64,000 nt of DNA from DATJPR01 sp963811705 (GTDB lineage: Bacteria; Bacteroidota; Ignavibacteria; UBA10030; UBA6906). The notes under the pieces are model-generated. The model made no database searches, was not told the DNA's origin, and saw nothing but the letters and a program-made list of their open reading frames with translations. The translations under genes and the position numbers were made by a program. The DNA lies in assembly GCA_963811705.1 (NCBI GenBank), contig CAWESL010000019.1, positions 62,001 through 126,000 of the forward strand, written 5' to 3'. This document shows, piece after piece, positions 18,614 through 27,914 of the stretch; within the stretch, counting starts at the first letter, position 1; each line of letters starts with the position of its first letter.

Positions 18614-18911
18614 GAAATATCCTTTCTGAATCACGACCTGTCCCGTCCACATCGGTACCAGAGACCATCGGCCGACTCTGAAATGTAGACCGCATGCACG
18701 GTATAGTCAAGGACAACGGGTGACCAAAGGCCTCTTCTTATCTGTGAATTCGCTGATATGCAAGGGTGGGACGCGCAGACGAACAGTCAACGCGCGCAAC
18801 GAGCGTATCGCCGGTAGGAAAAAGCAGCGGCGGCGAGAAGTTGTCCGCTACCATCAGTCGGTAGCCGAGCTCTTCATCGTCGCCGCGTCAAGGACATCGG
18901 ACGAGTTGATG
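18614..18911. other. Intergenic region upstream of the C39-type gene
   Basis: Contains a promoter for the minus-strand T9SS gene (18682-18710). The stretch 18720-18911, between this promoter and the 3' end of katG, shows no gene. Confidence 0.5.
18682..18710 (-). promoter_or_regulatory. Sigma-70-like promoter of the C39-type T9SS gene
   Basis: On the minus strand TTGACT (18710-18705), 17-base spacer, TACATT (18687-18682), about 70 bases upstream of the start codon at 18613. Confidence 0.5.
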
Positions 18912-21092
18912 CTACGATTTGATGATATCGAAACGGTCGAGGTTCATGACTTTGGTCCACGCCGCGACAAAATCTCTCAGGAATTTCTCATGGGAGTCCG
19001 CGCATCCGTAGACCTCCGCCAGGGCGCGAAGTTGGGAGTTGGATCCGAAGATCAGATCCACACGCGTCCCGATCCACTTCACTTCGCCTGTCTTGCTGTC
19101 ACGCCCTTCGAATTCGTCACGGGCATCCGATGTCGCCTTCCACGTTGTCCCCATGTCGAGAAGGTTGACGAAGAAGTCGTTCGTCAGCGCCTCCGGCCGG
19201 TTCGTGAAGACGCCGTGCCGGGACTGTCCGAAGTTGGTGTTCAGGACACGCATGCCGCCCAAAAGGACCGTCATCTCGGGTGCGGTCAGCGTCAGTAATT
19301 GTGCCCGATCGATCAGCAGCTCTTCGGCCGATACCGGAAATTTGGCTTTGAGGTAATTGCGGAAGCCATCCGCGACCGGTTCGAGGACGGCGATGGAATC
19401 CACGTCGGTTTGCTGCTGCAACGCGTCCATACGTCCCGGTGTGAACGGCACCGTAACGTTTCGCCCGGCATTCTTTGCGCCCTTCTCGACGCCTGCACAA
19501 CCGGCGAGAACGATCATGTCGGCGAGAGAAACTTTCTTCCCGCCGGACTGGGCGCTGTTGAACGCGCTCTGGATCCCCTCCAGGGTTTTCAGAACTTTTG
19601 CCAGTCGGTCCGGCTGGTTGACCTTCCAGTCCTTTTGCGGTGCAAGACGAAGGCGGGCACCGTTCGCGCCGCCGCGCTTATCGGAGCCGCGGAATGTCGA
19701 CGCCGACGCCCAGGCCGTTGAAACCAATTCCGACACAGACAGCCCCGACGCCAGGACCTTCTCTTTGAGCGATGCAATGTCCTTCTCATCGATCAGCTTG
19801 TGATTGACGGCCGGAATGGGATCCTGCCAGATGAGCTCCTCCGCAGGAACCTCAGGGCCAAGATAGCGTGCGCGCGGACCCATGTCACGGTGCGTCAGCT
19901 TGAACCAGGCGCGGGCGAACGCGTCCGCGAACTGGTCCGGGTGCGCCATGAATCGCCGCGAGATCTTCTCATAGACGGGGTCAAACCGCAGAGAGAGGTC
20001 GGTGGTCAGCATCGATGGCGCAATACGCTTTGAGCGGTCGTGTGCGGCCGGCACCGAACCCGCACCTGCTTCACCTTTTGGCTTCCACTGGTGTGCCCCG
20101 GCCGGACTCTTCGTCAATTCCCACTCAAAGCCGAAAAGGTTTTCGAAAAAGTTATTGCTCCACTTCGTCGGCGTGGTAGTCCAGGTGACTTCCAGTCCAC
20201 TGGAAATCGCATCACCGCCCTTGCCGGAGCCAAAGCTGCTTTTCCAGCCGAGCCCCTGCTCCTCGATGCCGGCGGCTTCGGGTTCGGGCCCCACATGTTT
20301 TGCATCGCCGGCGCCGTGCGTTTTGCCGAACGTGTGCCCCCCCGCAATGAGCGCAACGGTCTCTTCGTCGTTCATCGCCATGCGGGCAAAGGTCTCGCGG
20401 ATGTCCCGTGCCGCGGCGATCGGATCCGGATTGCCGTTCGGGCCTTCCGGATTGACGTAAATCAGACCCATCTGCACGGCAGCGAGAGGATTTTCGAGAT
20501 CCCGGTTACCGGAGTAGCGCTTGTCCGCCAGCCACTTGTCTTCGGCGCCCCAATAGACATCGTGTTCCGGCTCCCAGATGTCCTCACGCCCCCCGCCGAA
20601 ACCAAACGTCTTGAACCCCATCGATTCGAGCGCAACGTTGCCCGCGAGAATCATCAGGTCGGCCCAGGATATTTTCCTGCCATATTTCTGCTTGACCGGC
20701 CAGAGAAGCCTGCGTGCCTTGTCGAGGTTGACATTGTCAGGCCAGCTGTTGAGGGGAGCAAACCGCTGGTTACCGTGCCCCGCACCGCCGCGACCGTCGC
20801 CGGTACGGTACGTGCCGGCGCTGTGCCATGCCATGCGAATGAAGAGTGGTCCGTAATGTCCAAAGTCCGCCGGCCACCACTCCTGCGAGGCGGTCATGAT
20901 CGCCAGGAGATCCTTCTTCACGGCTGCCAGATCCAGACTCTTGAACTCTTGCGCGTAATTGAAATCCCCGCCCATGGGGTTGGACTTCGAGGAATGTTGG
21001 TGCAGAATATCGAGTGGCAGCTGGTTTGGCCACCAATCCTGATTCGACGGGCCTTTACTTGCCGTTACAGGGCACTTGCTAGCTTCATTCAT
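18912..21092 (-). CDS. katG: Catalase-peroxidase KatG
   Basis: A 726-residue haem enzyme with AAAGGAG 8 bases before its ATG. The N-terminal half holds the distal triad R86-W89-H90 (FIRMAWHSAGTYRTGDGRGG) and proximal H253 (AGGHTFGKTHG). Trp89, Tyr212 (GLIYVNPEG) and Met238 would form the Met-Tyr-Trp adduct needed for catalase activity, so it should be bifunctional. The C-terminal half is the usual degenerate duplicate. It removes hydrogen peroxide, acting in the cytoplasm. Length and motifs are complete. Long open frames on the opposite strand are shadows of its codon usage. Confidence 0.97.
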   Translation of the reverse strand: MNEASKCPVTASKGPSNQDWWPNQLPLDILHQHSSKSNPMGGDFNYAQEFKSLDLAAVKKDLLAIMTASQEWWPADFGHYGPLFIRMAWHSAGTYRTGDGRGGAGHGNQRFAPLNSWPDNVNLDKARRLLWPVKQKYGRKISWADLMILAGNVALESMGFKTFGFGGGREDIWEPEHDVYWGAEDKWLADKRYSGNRDLENPLAAVQMGLIYVNPEGPNGNPDPIAAARDIRETFARMAMNDEETVALIAGGHTFGKTHGAGDAKHVGPEPEAAGIEEQGLGWKSSFGSGKGGDAISSGLEVTWTTTPTKWSNNFFENLFGFEWELTKSPAGAHQWKPKGEAGAGSVPAAHDRSKRIAPSMLTTDLSLRFDPVYEKISRRFMAHPDQFADAFARAWFKLTHRDMGPRARYLGPEVPAEELIWQDPIPAVNHKLIDEKDIASLKEKVLASGLSVSELVSTAWASASTFRGSDKRGGANGARLRLAPQKDWKVNQPDRLAKVLKTLEGIQSAFNSAQSGGKKVSLADMIVLAGCAGVEKGAKNAGRNVTVPFTPGRMDALQQQTDVDSIAVLEPVADGFRNYLKAKFPVSAEELLIDRAQLLTLTAPEMTVLLGGMRVLNTNFGQSRHGVFTNRPEALTNDFFVNLLDMGTTWKATSDARDEFEGRDSKTGEVKWIGTRVDLIFGSNSQLRALAEVYGCADSHEKFLRDFVAAWTKVMNLDRFDIIKS

Positions 21093-21236
21093 CGTGAAAA
21101 CTCCTTTCCTATTGGATTGTTAATCAACACCACAATGCATAGGAGTAGTTCACCGCCTTTCCAGGAGGCCAGGATTCAAACGTCGGTGGACCCGCCAAGG
21201 CATAAAGCACTGGCAAAAACCCTGAACCCCGACGCC

Positions 21237-21256
21237 CCTGCCTGACGGCAGGCAGG
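21237..21256. repeat. Short palindrome CCTGCC-type hairpin
   Basis: CCTGCCTG/GGCAGGCAGG inverted repeat between katG and the serine hydrolase gene, followed by a related GCCTGACGCCTGC stretch. It resembles a scattered intergenic palindrome seen in many environmental genomes. It could end transcription of the upstream region but has no T-tract. Confidence 0.4.
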
Positions 21257-21276
21257 TGAAGCCTGACGCCTGCTTC

Positions 21277-23274
21277 TCAGAACTGATAGCCGATCAGGTT
21301 CCAGTACCAGAGGAACCAGACAAACGCCACGCCGCCGACCGCAGTCAGGAGACCCACCACTGCTGACCGCGCGCGTTCTCCCGTCTTCGCAACACGTCGC
21401 ACGATGTACCGCCAGAGCAATGACCCGAGCAGTCCCGCCACAAAGAGAATCCCCAGGAGCGCAATGGACTGTACGGCATAGACCGACCAGTGCATCCCAT
21501 GGGCGAATCCCAACGCGAATTCCTCCTGCGGAATAACAAATCCCATCACGACTCCTATTCCCAGGAAATACAAGAGGAATATGGACGCCGTCATCTGCGA
21601 GAACCAGCGGACAGGATCACTCTGCAGGCCGGAGGGTTTTGGCATCTTCCTGATCTTCCGGATGATCGGGAGCGCGATGGACACAAAGAAAAACAAGAGC
21701 AGGCAAACGCCAACCAGGCTGCGCTGGAACATCGTCGTCTCATACCAGGAGATCTTTTCAAAGGCAGTCGTGCCGTTCGTGAAGAGGTGCGTGATCGTTC
21801 CGGATGCATCCCGCCGGAAGGCGCAAAGGTAGCGGTCATCGATCGACTGGAACAAGCATGGCTGGATCTGGACCATCCGGCGTGGCTTGCCAAAGAAGGT
21901 GTTCATCAGAATCATCCCTTCCCCGTTTTGCCCGATAACCATATCCTCGCCACTCATGCCCAACAGTATGCCCATCTTCTCGACACTGTTGTGCGCATAC
22001 CGGGAAAACCGGTACGTCCCCGCAAACTCCGCAATGTCGCTATCATACTGCGGAAGTGTCGTCAACGGATATTTCATACTATCCTGCGGCGCATCGGGAA
22101 TGAACCGATCAAGGAGCGAGCGACTCACCTGGTCGAGCAGCGCACCATCCATGATGTTACACGCAACAAAGAAACCGATGCGGCTTTCCGGACAGAGACA
22201 GAGTCTGCTGCCGACTCCGGTATACCCTCCGTCATGCATGAGGATCGTTTGTGACCTGGCGGGGAGGATCCCAAAACCGTACCCGACGCCATGTTCCAAT
22301 TCTGCACGATGAGTGAATTGGACGGTGTGCATCGCCCTGGCGCCCTCTTCGCTTAATATCCTCCTCTCTCCATACCGTCCGAGTTGGAGGTGGGCGATCA
22401 TGAACTTCGCCATGTCTCTGCCGGTCGAAAGCATCTGTCCGCCGGGATAGTCATTGATGAAGTCAAACGGGAGGTGATGATAAGCCGCTCCAGCATGGGA
22501 GTAGCATTGCGCCAACAACGGCGTGAGGTCCGGTCGAAGCCGGTAGTCGCTTCTTTCCATCCCGAGGGGTTCCAGAATGTTCTGGCGAACATACGCGGCA
22601 TAGTCCTCATGCGCGACTTCTTCCACCACAAAGCCCGCTAACGCGTTGGAGAAATTCGAATAGGTGTACACTTCACCCGCCGGACAGATCCTCCGCGGAA
22701 GGCGCGTCGCGAGAAAGTCACCCAGGGGGATCTGTTGTTCCTGCGTCCACGCTGACTTCCCTATGGACCGGTCGTCGAATCCGGCAGTATGGGTCAAAAG
22801 ATGGTGGAGCGTGATCGGCGACCCAGGCCAATTCTCAACCTTGAACCGGGTGAGATACGCGTTAATGTCCTGGTGCATGTCGAGCGCTCCCCTCTCGACG
22901 AGTTGCATCACAGCCGTCGCGGTAAAGAGTTTCGAGACCGACGCAATCCGTATGACGGTGCTGTCCGGATCGAACGGGATCTTACGCTCGACATCGGCGT
23001 AGCCATACCCTTTTGCCAGCACGATGTCGCCGTCATGGACGATCGCAATGACCATTCCGGGGATGTGATATTTCGCCAATCCCGGAACGATAAGAGAATC
23101 AAGGAGATGCACCAGTGAGGCCGAATCCATGGGCGCTGATGCTGGCTTCATAGATTGTGGATTCTGAAGTCCGCCAGTGTTACCGGCCAGGAGCCGAGAG
23201 GACCAGAGAGCAGAAAAGCACAAGGCCAGGATCACGGCAGCCACGGAGAACGCTGGAGCGCGATGGGATTTCAT
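21277..23274 (-). CDS. Beta-lactamase-family serine hydrolase with membrane domain
   Basis: A 665-residue protein from ATG 23272-23274, chosen because it gives a signal-anchor (AAVILALCFSALW); no ribosome-binding site is visible. Residues 50-420 form a class-C beta-lactamase/PBP4* fold: S112-V-S-K115, Y205-S-N207 and HDGGYTG. A C-terminal domain follows with about five helices (FQRSLVGVCLLLFFFVSIAL, MTASIFLLYFLGIGVVMGF, and three more), so the enzyme is tethered to the inner membrane and works outside. Such hydrolases act on D-amino-acid peptides or esters; the substrate is unknown. Confidence 0.85.
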   Translation of the reverse strand: MKSHRAPAFSVAAVILALCFSALWSSRLLAGNTGGLQNPQSMKPASAPMDSASLVHLLDSLIVPGLAKYHIPGMVIAIVHDGDIVLAKGYGYADVERKIPFDPDSTVIRIASVSKLFTATAVMQLVERGALDMHQDINAYLTRFKVENWPGSPITLHHLLTHTAGFDDRSIGKSAWTQEQQIPLGDFLATRLPRRICPAGEVYTYSNFSNALAGFVVEEVAHEDYAAYVRQNILEPLGMERSDYRLRPDLTPLLAQCYSHAGAAYHHLPFDFINDYPGGQMLSTGRDMAKFMIAHLQLGRYGERRILSEEGARAMHTVQFTHRAELEHGVGYGFGILPARSQTILMHDGGYTGVGSRLCLCPESRIGFFVACNIMDGALLDQVSRSLLDRFIPDAPQDSMKYPLTTLPQYDSDIAEFAGTYRFSRYAHNSVEKMGILLGMSGEDMVIGQNGEGMILMNTFFGKPRRMVQIQPCLFQSIDDRYLCAFRRDASGTITHLFTNGTTAFEKISWYETTMFQRSLVGVCLLLFFFVSIALPIIRKIRKMPKPSGLQSDPVRWFSQMTASIFLLYFLGIGVVMGFVIPQEEFALGFAHGMHWSVYAVQSIALLGILFVAGLLGSLLWRYIVRRVAKTGERARSAVVGLLTAVGGVAFVWFLWYWNLIGYQF

Positions 23275-23425
23275 AGGAGTTGTCAGGCTTTGGGGGGCAG
23301 GAGGAATCCTGCGGCAATATAAGCGGAATTCTCGGAGGAACCAAGGTTCGTTCAGGTTCCCATCAAGGACACAAATGCAAAGGGGTGCTCTCTCGTCTGT
23401 ACGACGAGCGGTGAATCTGATCGAG

Positions 23426-24325
23426 TTATGCGGAGGATCGCGGAGCCGCTTTCGCCAGGGCGAGGATGGCACCGGCGAACAGGAGCGTGTCGGCGAAGTA
23501 GTTGATCCCGACTATCTGGACTCCGGTCTGCGGGTCGGAGAGAGCCATAATCAAGACGGGACCATAGATGACGAGGACCAACAGCACAATCCAACCGCCG
23601 ACGCAGGTTGCCACCATCCGCGTCGCTTTGTTAAGGAGAACGCTTCCCCCTGCAACAAGAAGGGCTGCGCCCGTCAGGTAATCAATGAGCTCGCGACCCG
23701 GAATCCATGTCGGCATCTCCTTCTTGAGCGGAACGCCGGGGAGTCCCGTCGCGTGCAGAAAATGCTCGACGCCAAATACAATCATGGCCATCGTGACCAG
23801 CACCCGCCCCACGTTGAGCAGCGTGCTCTTGCTTTTTCCGTGCCATCCGTCGATGGAAGTTCCCGCAAGAATCCAGGCGGCGCCGCCGAACGACATCTCG
23901 CGGAAGACGATCGTCCAGATAATCCTGTCGTTCGGGCTGGACAACGCCCCGGGAAAATGGATCATCGCGACAAACAAAAACATCATGATGCCGAAGAGCA
24001 GACCGGACCATCGGACCCAAATCCCGGTGGCGATGCTCACGGACGCGGCGATCAACGCAACGCCGACGAAATATGACCAGAACAAACGCCATGGCATATA
24101 CTCCGGCACAAGGTCCCGGACGAACTCGGGTCCGAAAAGATGGAGAGCACCGAACACCGCCAGCGGGATGGCGAAGCACACATTGGTGAGGGCCGCGATC
24201 CTGTCAAGGCCGCGGGCCTTGCCGATCTCCTTCATGGAGGCCCACACTCCGATCACGAGGAGTGCGATGCCGGCGGAGCACATTGCAGCCGCGGTGTGAG
24301 AGATTTCGAAGATGGTGGCAAGCAT
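23426..24325 (-). CDS. DoxX-like integral membrane protein
   Basis: A 299-residue protein with eight or so helices in two DoxX-like halves: FGALHLFGPEFVRDLVPEYM in the first and FGVEHFLHATGLPGVPLKKE in the second. The motif F-G-x-x-H-x(3-12)-P is repeated in both. Similar proteins in Bacteroidota are annotated as DoxX or 'DUF4267/terminal quinol oxidase subunit-like' and have no proven activity. Only a weak TGAGGT site precedes the ATG at 24323-24325. The next gene upstream on this strand is the T9SS esterase, separated by a terminator. Confidence 0.65.
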   Translation of the reverse strand: MLATIFEISHTAAAMCSAGIALLVIGVWASMKEIGKARGLDRIAALTNVCFAIPLAVFGALHLFGPEFVRDLVPEYMPWRLFWSYFVGVALIAASVSIATGIWVRWSGLLFGIMMFLFVAMIHFPGALSSPNDRIIWTIVFREMSFGGAAWILAGTSIDGWHGKSKSTLLNVGRVLVTMAMIVFGVEHFLHATGLPGVPLKKEMPTWIPGRELIDYLTGAALLVAGGSVLLNKATRMVATCVGGWIVLLVLVIYGPVLIMALSDPQTGVQIVGINYFADTLLFAGAILALAKAAPRSSA

Positions 24326-24433
24326 GGGAGTCTGACCTCAGACACAATTGACAACATCTTCGGGCCGCAGGGAGTTTCCGGAAGCCGCATGGATGGTTTT
24401 ATTGGGACTGATGGACTCGTCATCCATGACACA

Positions 24434-24466
24434 AAGGCCCGGAACCTGCTGGAGATCCCGGGCCTT
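24434..24466 (-). terminator. Intrinsic terminator of the T9SS esterase gene
   Basis: Stem AAGGCCCGG/CCGGGCCTT followed on the minus strand by TTTGTGT, 22 bases after the stop at 24489. The same stem occurs after the T9SS genes ending at 43131 and 45145. Confidence 0.75.
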
Positions 24467-24488
24467 CTTCTTCACTGAACGTTGCTGA

Positions 24489-26921
24489 TCAACGCAAGAG
24501 GAGCAATTTCCGTGTCTGCATGAAGCTGCCCGCGGTCAACCGATAGAAATAGACGCCTGATGCCAGATGGGTTCCATCGAATTTCACCTGGTGGTAACCC
24601 GATCCCATTCTCTCATTCACGAGTACCGCCACCCTCCGGCCCAGAATGTCATAGACGCTCAGGTCCACGTTCACCGGCGTTGACACCCCGAACCTGATCG
24701 TGGTGACCGGGTTGAACGGATTGGGAAAGTTTTGCTCGAGCGAGAACGCCTGTGGGGCCACATCCGGCGGGACTGCGGAGACTGTCCCAGTAAACTCGTA
24801 CACATCGGACGATGTCAGCGGCTTCACAGTGCTCAAGAGAAATTGATCGCCGGCCACTGGCACGACGTCTCCCGCCTGCCCGACAAATATCAATGACCAG
24901 GCCGGCACGAGACCCGCTGTGCCATTGGAATCAAGGATATCAATCCTGACGTCGGGCCCGATCGTGCTGTCGCCGTTGGCATCGTAGTAGACAACAGCGG
25001 CCTTCCGATTGATCGTCACATTCCAGACGAGAAACTTCAGTGGAGCGGCCACCGGCCCAAATCCCCCGATCGATGTATCCACGACGCTGGAAAACAAGGT
25101 GATGCGGTAGTCATTGAAATTGGCTTTCCCGTTGGTCGGAACGCGAATAGTCGGCCTCAGCGTTGAAGCCCCCTTGGTCCAGCGTGTGCTGTCGGCAATG
25201 ACGCTCGGCACCGTCACATCGGCAATCACAAGACGGATGCCGTCAAAGAGAGGTCCTTCCTTCACGCCGTCCATTTCCGTGGCATGTTGGACAACCGAGG
25301 CGCCGCGGTCTAAATCCCGCACCGCATACTGTTTGAGAGCGGAGGATGTGTCATCGAATGTCACGCGGTAGTGATGCCCGGTAAGCGCCGAAGGAGTGAC
25401 CACATGAACCATCACTGTTCCCGCTGATGGTCCCGCCGTGCGTGTGACGGCCGTGCCGGGCAACCGGTGAGTGACCTTCGGAAATGTGTAACTCTTCGCC
25501 TGTGCAGTCATGGACCCGTTATCGACAGTCAGCGCGAGGACCGCCTGATTGCTGTTGGCGAGAGGGCCGAGGCCGATCCGCCTCACCTGGGGCGCGGGAT
25601 TCGTGGCGGCCGCGAACGAGTCGACTCGGGCGAAGGTCGAACCGCTATCGCTGCTGTACTGGACCAGGGTACCGAGCACGGATCCTGCGGGATCGCCGGT
25701 GAGGATGCTCAAGTCGAGCGAGTCCTGCTGAATGGCAAGGCCGGTAGTGAACACATCATTGAGCAGCCTGACGAACGGCGGAACGTTCTGTGTATTGTGA
25801 ACGGCGAAATACGAGGAGCGGTCGCTCCCGATGATGAACCCTTCTCCGGTCTTCAGAAACACCTTGATGGATCCGAACGCACAGTCCGGCACAAGGGCGC
25901 TGTTCCAGACGAATGACCCCGTGTTGGGAACGTTCGCAACGGGTTGCCAGGACGTCCCAGCGTCGGGGGAAAACCAGATTTCCACGCTGTCCCCTGTTGT
26001 CGAGCTCCAACTTATGGTCGCGTTGCCGCTGAGCATGGCATAGGATTTCAGACTGGTGAGCGCTACCGATCCCGGCCGCTTCTTATACTTGTCAAACAAC
26101 CAGGCAGGGAGATACGGATAGTTGCTGGTGGTGCCCCAGATGCCATAAGTATGGCCGAAGTTCTTGATCTCCGTGAAGAAGAGATCCTCGTGGCTTCTCA
26201 CCGCCATGGCGATGGCGCTGTCCGGAAGTCCAGAGCAATCCAGGTTGTGGCAATTCGTGTAGACCGCCGATCGGCCAAGGGCGCGGAGCGAATCAACTAA
26301 CGCGCGCGAATATTGGACGGGGACCAGCGCGTCAACTGTACCGTGGAAGTCCCAGATGGGCACATCCGCACACAAGTAGGCGAATGCCGGATTCGCAGCC
26401 CCGCTCATTGGGACACCTGCGGCGAAACGATTGGGAAACCGCATAATGACTTCCCACGTTCCGTTTCCGCCCATTGAGAAACCCGTGACATAGATCCGGT
26501 TGGTATCGATCGAGAATTCCCGGATAAGGGAGTCCAGAATGTCGATCGCGGTCGCAAGCTCGGGACGAATTGGGGATGTGGGGTCCGAAGTACTCCATCC
26601 GCCGGTCATCGGGCACTGAGGAGCCACGACAAAACAGGGATGCTGCAGCTGAGCGAGAGAATCCGCCCAGCAAGTGGCGAACCGCGTCTGCGTAATCTGC
26701 GTGTTGTTGTCTGTTCCCCGCTCTCCGGCACTGTGGAGCGCGAACATGATGGGGTACTTCTTCGCGCTTGAATACCCGTCAGGAATGAACAGTCGATACG
26801 GGAGAGTTGTCCCGTTGAACGTGTGAGAACGGTAGACAAACTTATTTGCGATTGCGGGTTGTGCGCAGAGAGTACCCTGCAACAGGACCGCGCAGAGAAC
26901 GAGCATCAGGAAATATCTCAT
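24489..26921 (-). CDS. T9SS-secreted PHB-depolymerase-like esterase
   Basis: An 810-residue protein; start MRYFLMLVLC at ATG 26919-26921 with GAGGA upstream, followed by a signal peptide ending LCAQ. Residues 25-285 form an alpha/beta hydrolase of the PHB-depolymerase/feruloyl-esterase type: S149 in VTGFSMGGNGTW, D197 in DFHGTVDALVP and H257 in NFGHTYG. Ig-like domains (about 290-480) and beta-rich segments follow, then the T9SS sorting domain (last 75 residues, NFPNPFNPVTTIRFG). It is likely exported and anchored on the cell surface to hydrolyse polyesters or esterified plant polymers. It lies downstream of RNA element copy 1. Confidence 0.85.
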   Translation of the reverse strand: MRYFLMLVLCAVLLQGTLCAQPAIANKFVYRSHTFNGTTLPYRLFIPDGYSSAKKYPIMFALHSAGERGTDNNTQITQTRFATCWADSLAQLQHPCFVVAPQCPMTGGWSTSDPTSPIRPELATAIDILDSLIREFSIDTNRIYVTGFSMGGNGTWEVIMRFPNRFAAGVPMSGAANPAFAYLCADVPIWDFHGTVDALVPVQYSRALVDSLRALGRSAVYTNCHNLDCSGLPDSAIAMAVRSHEDLFFTEIKNFGHTYGIWGTTSNYPYLPAWLFDKYKKRPGSVALTSLKSYAMLSGNATISWSSTTGDSVEIWFSPDAGTSWQPVANVPNTGSFVWNSALVPDCAFGSIKVFLKTGEGFIIGSDRSSYFAVHNTQNVPPFVRLLNDVFTTGLAIQQDSLDLSILTGDPAGSVLGTLVQYSSDSGSTFARVDSFAAATNPAPQVRRIGLGPLANSNQAVLALTVDNGSMTAQAKSYTFPKVTHRLPGTAVTRTAGPSAGTVMVHVVTPSALTGHHYRVTFDDTSSALKQYAVRDLDRGASVVQHATEMDGVKEGPLFDGIRLVIADVTVPSVIADSTRWTKGASTLRPTIRVPTNGKANFNDYRITLFSSVVDTSIGGFGPVAAPLKFLVWNVTINRKAAVVYYDANGDSTIGPDVRIDILDSNGTAGLVPAWSLIFVGQAGDVVPVAGDQFLLSTVKPLTSSDVYEFTGTVSAVPPDVAPQAFSLEQNFPNPFNPVTTIRFGVSTPVNVDLSVYDILGRRVAVLVNERMGSGYHQVKFDGTHLASGVYFYRLTAGSFMQTRKLLLLR

Positions 26922-27009
26922 AGAGTCCTCATTCAAATTCAATCTTTGGTCCAAAGGTGTTGCCTGCTCAGGTAGCCAACGTTGGTGAATAGCACTGCCC
27001 TGTCAATGA

Positions 27010-27116
27010 CAAAAGCCCATTCATCAATCACGATGAAAGGGCTTCATTTCAATGAGCACCTGGGTTCTCAGCCAAAACGATTTTCGCACTCCCGTGCGAT
27101 ATATTCGGCTGTCGTC
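27010..27116 (-). ncRNA. Structured leader/small RNA, element A copy 1
   Basis: Predicted transcript from the promoter at 27123-27151, ending in an intrinsic terminator (arms 27044-27032 and 27025-27013, AAGCCC...GGGCTT, then TTTTG). It contains the conserved CAGCCGA...TTGGCTG stem and GTGCTCATTGA block shared with copies 2 and 3. It also has an internal TCGCAC/GTGCGA hairpin. It ends about 90 bases before the T9SS esterase start. Boundaries are estimated; there is no expression evidence. Confidence 0.55.
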
Positions 27117-27122
27117 TCTTGA

Positions 27123-27151
27123 AAATTACCCTTACCCCAGAAGCATGTCAA
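27123..27151 (-). promoter_or_regulatory. Promoter of element A copy 1
   Basis: TTGACA (27151-27146), 17-base spacer, TAATTT (27128-27123). Hexamers and spacing are identical in all three copies of the element. Confidence 0.65.
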
Positions 27152-27262
27152 GGAACTGTGCGCTTGATACAGTCAAAGATCCAGACATCAGAAATCCCGA
27201 TGCCGGATTTTAAGTAGCGGATGGCTGTCGAGACCATCATCTACAGACGAGTGGAAGGTACA

Positions 27263-27734
27263 TGAGAAGTTAGCGTTAATAAACGGTAGAATTCTTGCCC
27301 ATGAAGGGTTATTCTCCGCGTAGTTCAGGAGGCCGATTTGAACCCCGAGGAGATTCTCGGTGTGATTGAAGATGCCGATAACAAGACCCCGCTACACACC
27401 GAACGTTCGGTTGTAGCCGGCAACGGTGACACCAGTCAATTCAGTGGACTCTGTCCAGAGAACGGATCCATTCGCACCCGAAATCACCGGTGCCTTTAAT
27501 CTGTAGCCGTCGAAGTTGACACCGGTCATGACGCCTTGCGAGACCAGTTCGATCGAGAGTCCCGTTCACCCGATTGGAATGTCCATCGCGCCAGGCAAAT
27601 CGAATCCCGGTCATGTCCTGTCCATTCCCAAAGCTGAAGCCCGTCTTTCCGAGTGTAAGGTCAAGGGAGCTGGACTGACTGAAGGCCGTAGCCGCGGAGA
27701 GGAGGCAAATACAGACCAACCGGATTGTTCACAT
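27263..27734 (-). pseudogene. Surface-repeat protein (LA_2272-like) pseudogene
   Basis: On the minus strand an ATG at 27734-27732 with AGAGGA upstream is followed at codon 2 by TGA. The same frame continues with a signal peptide (LVCICLLSAATAFSQS) and TGIRFAW. A frameshift near 27566 moves to a frame reading LSIELVSQGVMTGVNFDGYR, and a TAG at 27394-27392 precedes GLVIGIFNHTENLLGVQIGL and LNYAENNPSWARILPFINAN. This is the ending of LA_2272-type surface repeat proteins of Leptospira and Bacteroidota relatives. Three independent disruptions make this a dead gene. Confidence 0.7.
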
Positions 27735-27860
27735 GGAATCTGTCCTCTTTGGCAGTCGGAAGGGAAGGTGGGACCCCCTATGATACGCCGTAGACCGTAA
27801 AGTGTTGCGCCACAATTGGAAACGTTGTTTCTTGTTGAGAGAATTTCCGCGCAGTTCCCC

Positions 27861-27889
27861 TTGACATTTGATGAAAACCAGATTATATC
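27861..27889 (+). promoter_or_regulatory. Promoter of the SGNH esterase gene
   Basis: TTGACA (27861-27866), 17-base spacer, TATATC (27884-27889), 25 bases upstream of the start codon at 27915. Confidence 0.6.
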
Positions 27890-27914
27890 AAGTTCAACAA
27901 ATATTCCTACTCCG

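Noticed and set aside
20040..21245. 401-codon open frame antisense to katG
   Set aside because: Mirrors the codon bias of katG, and its translation is rich in Arg/Pro/His with no known motif.
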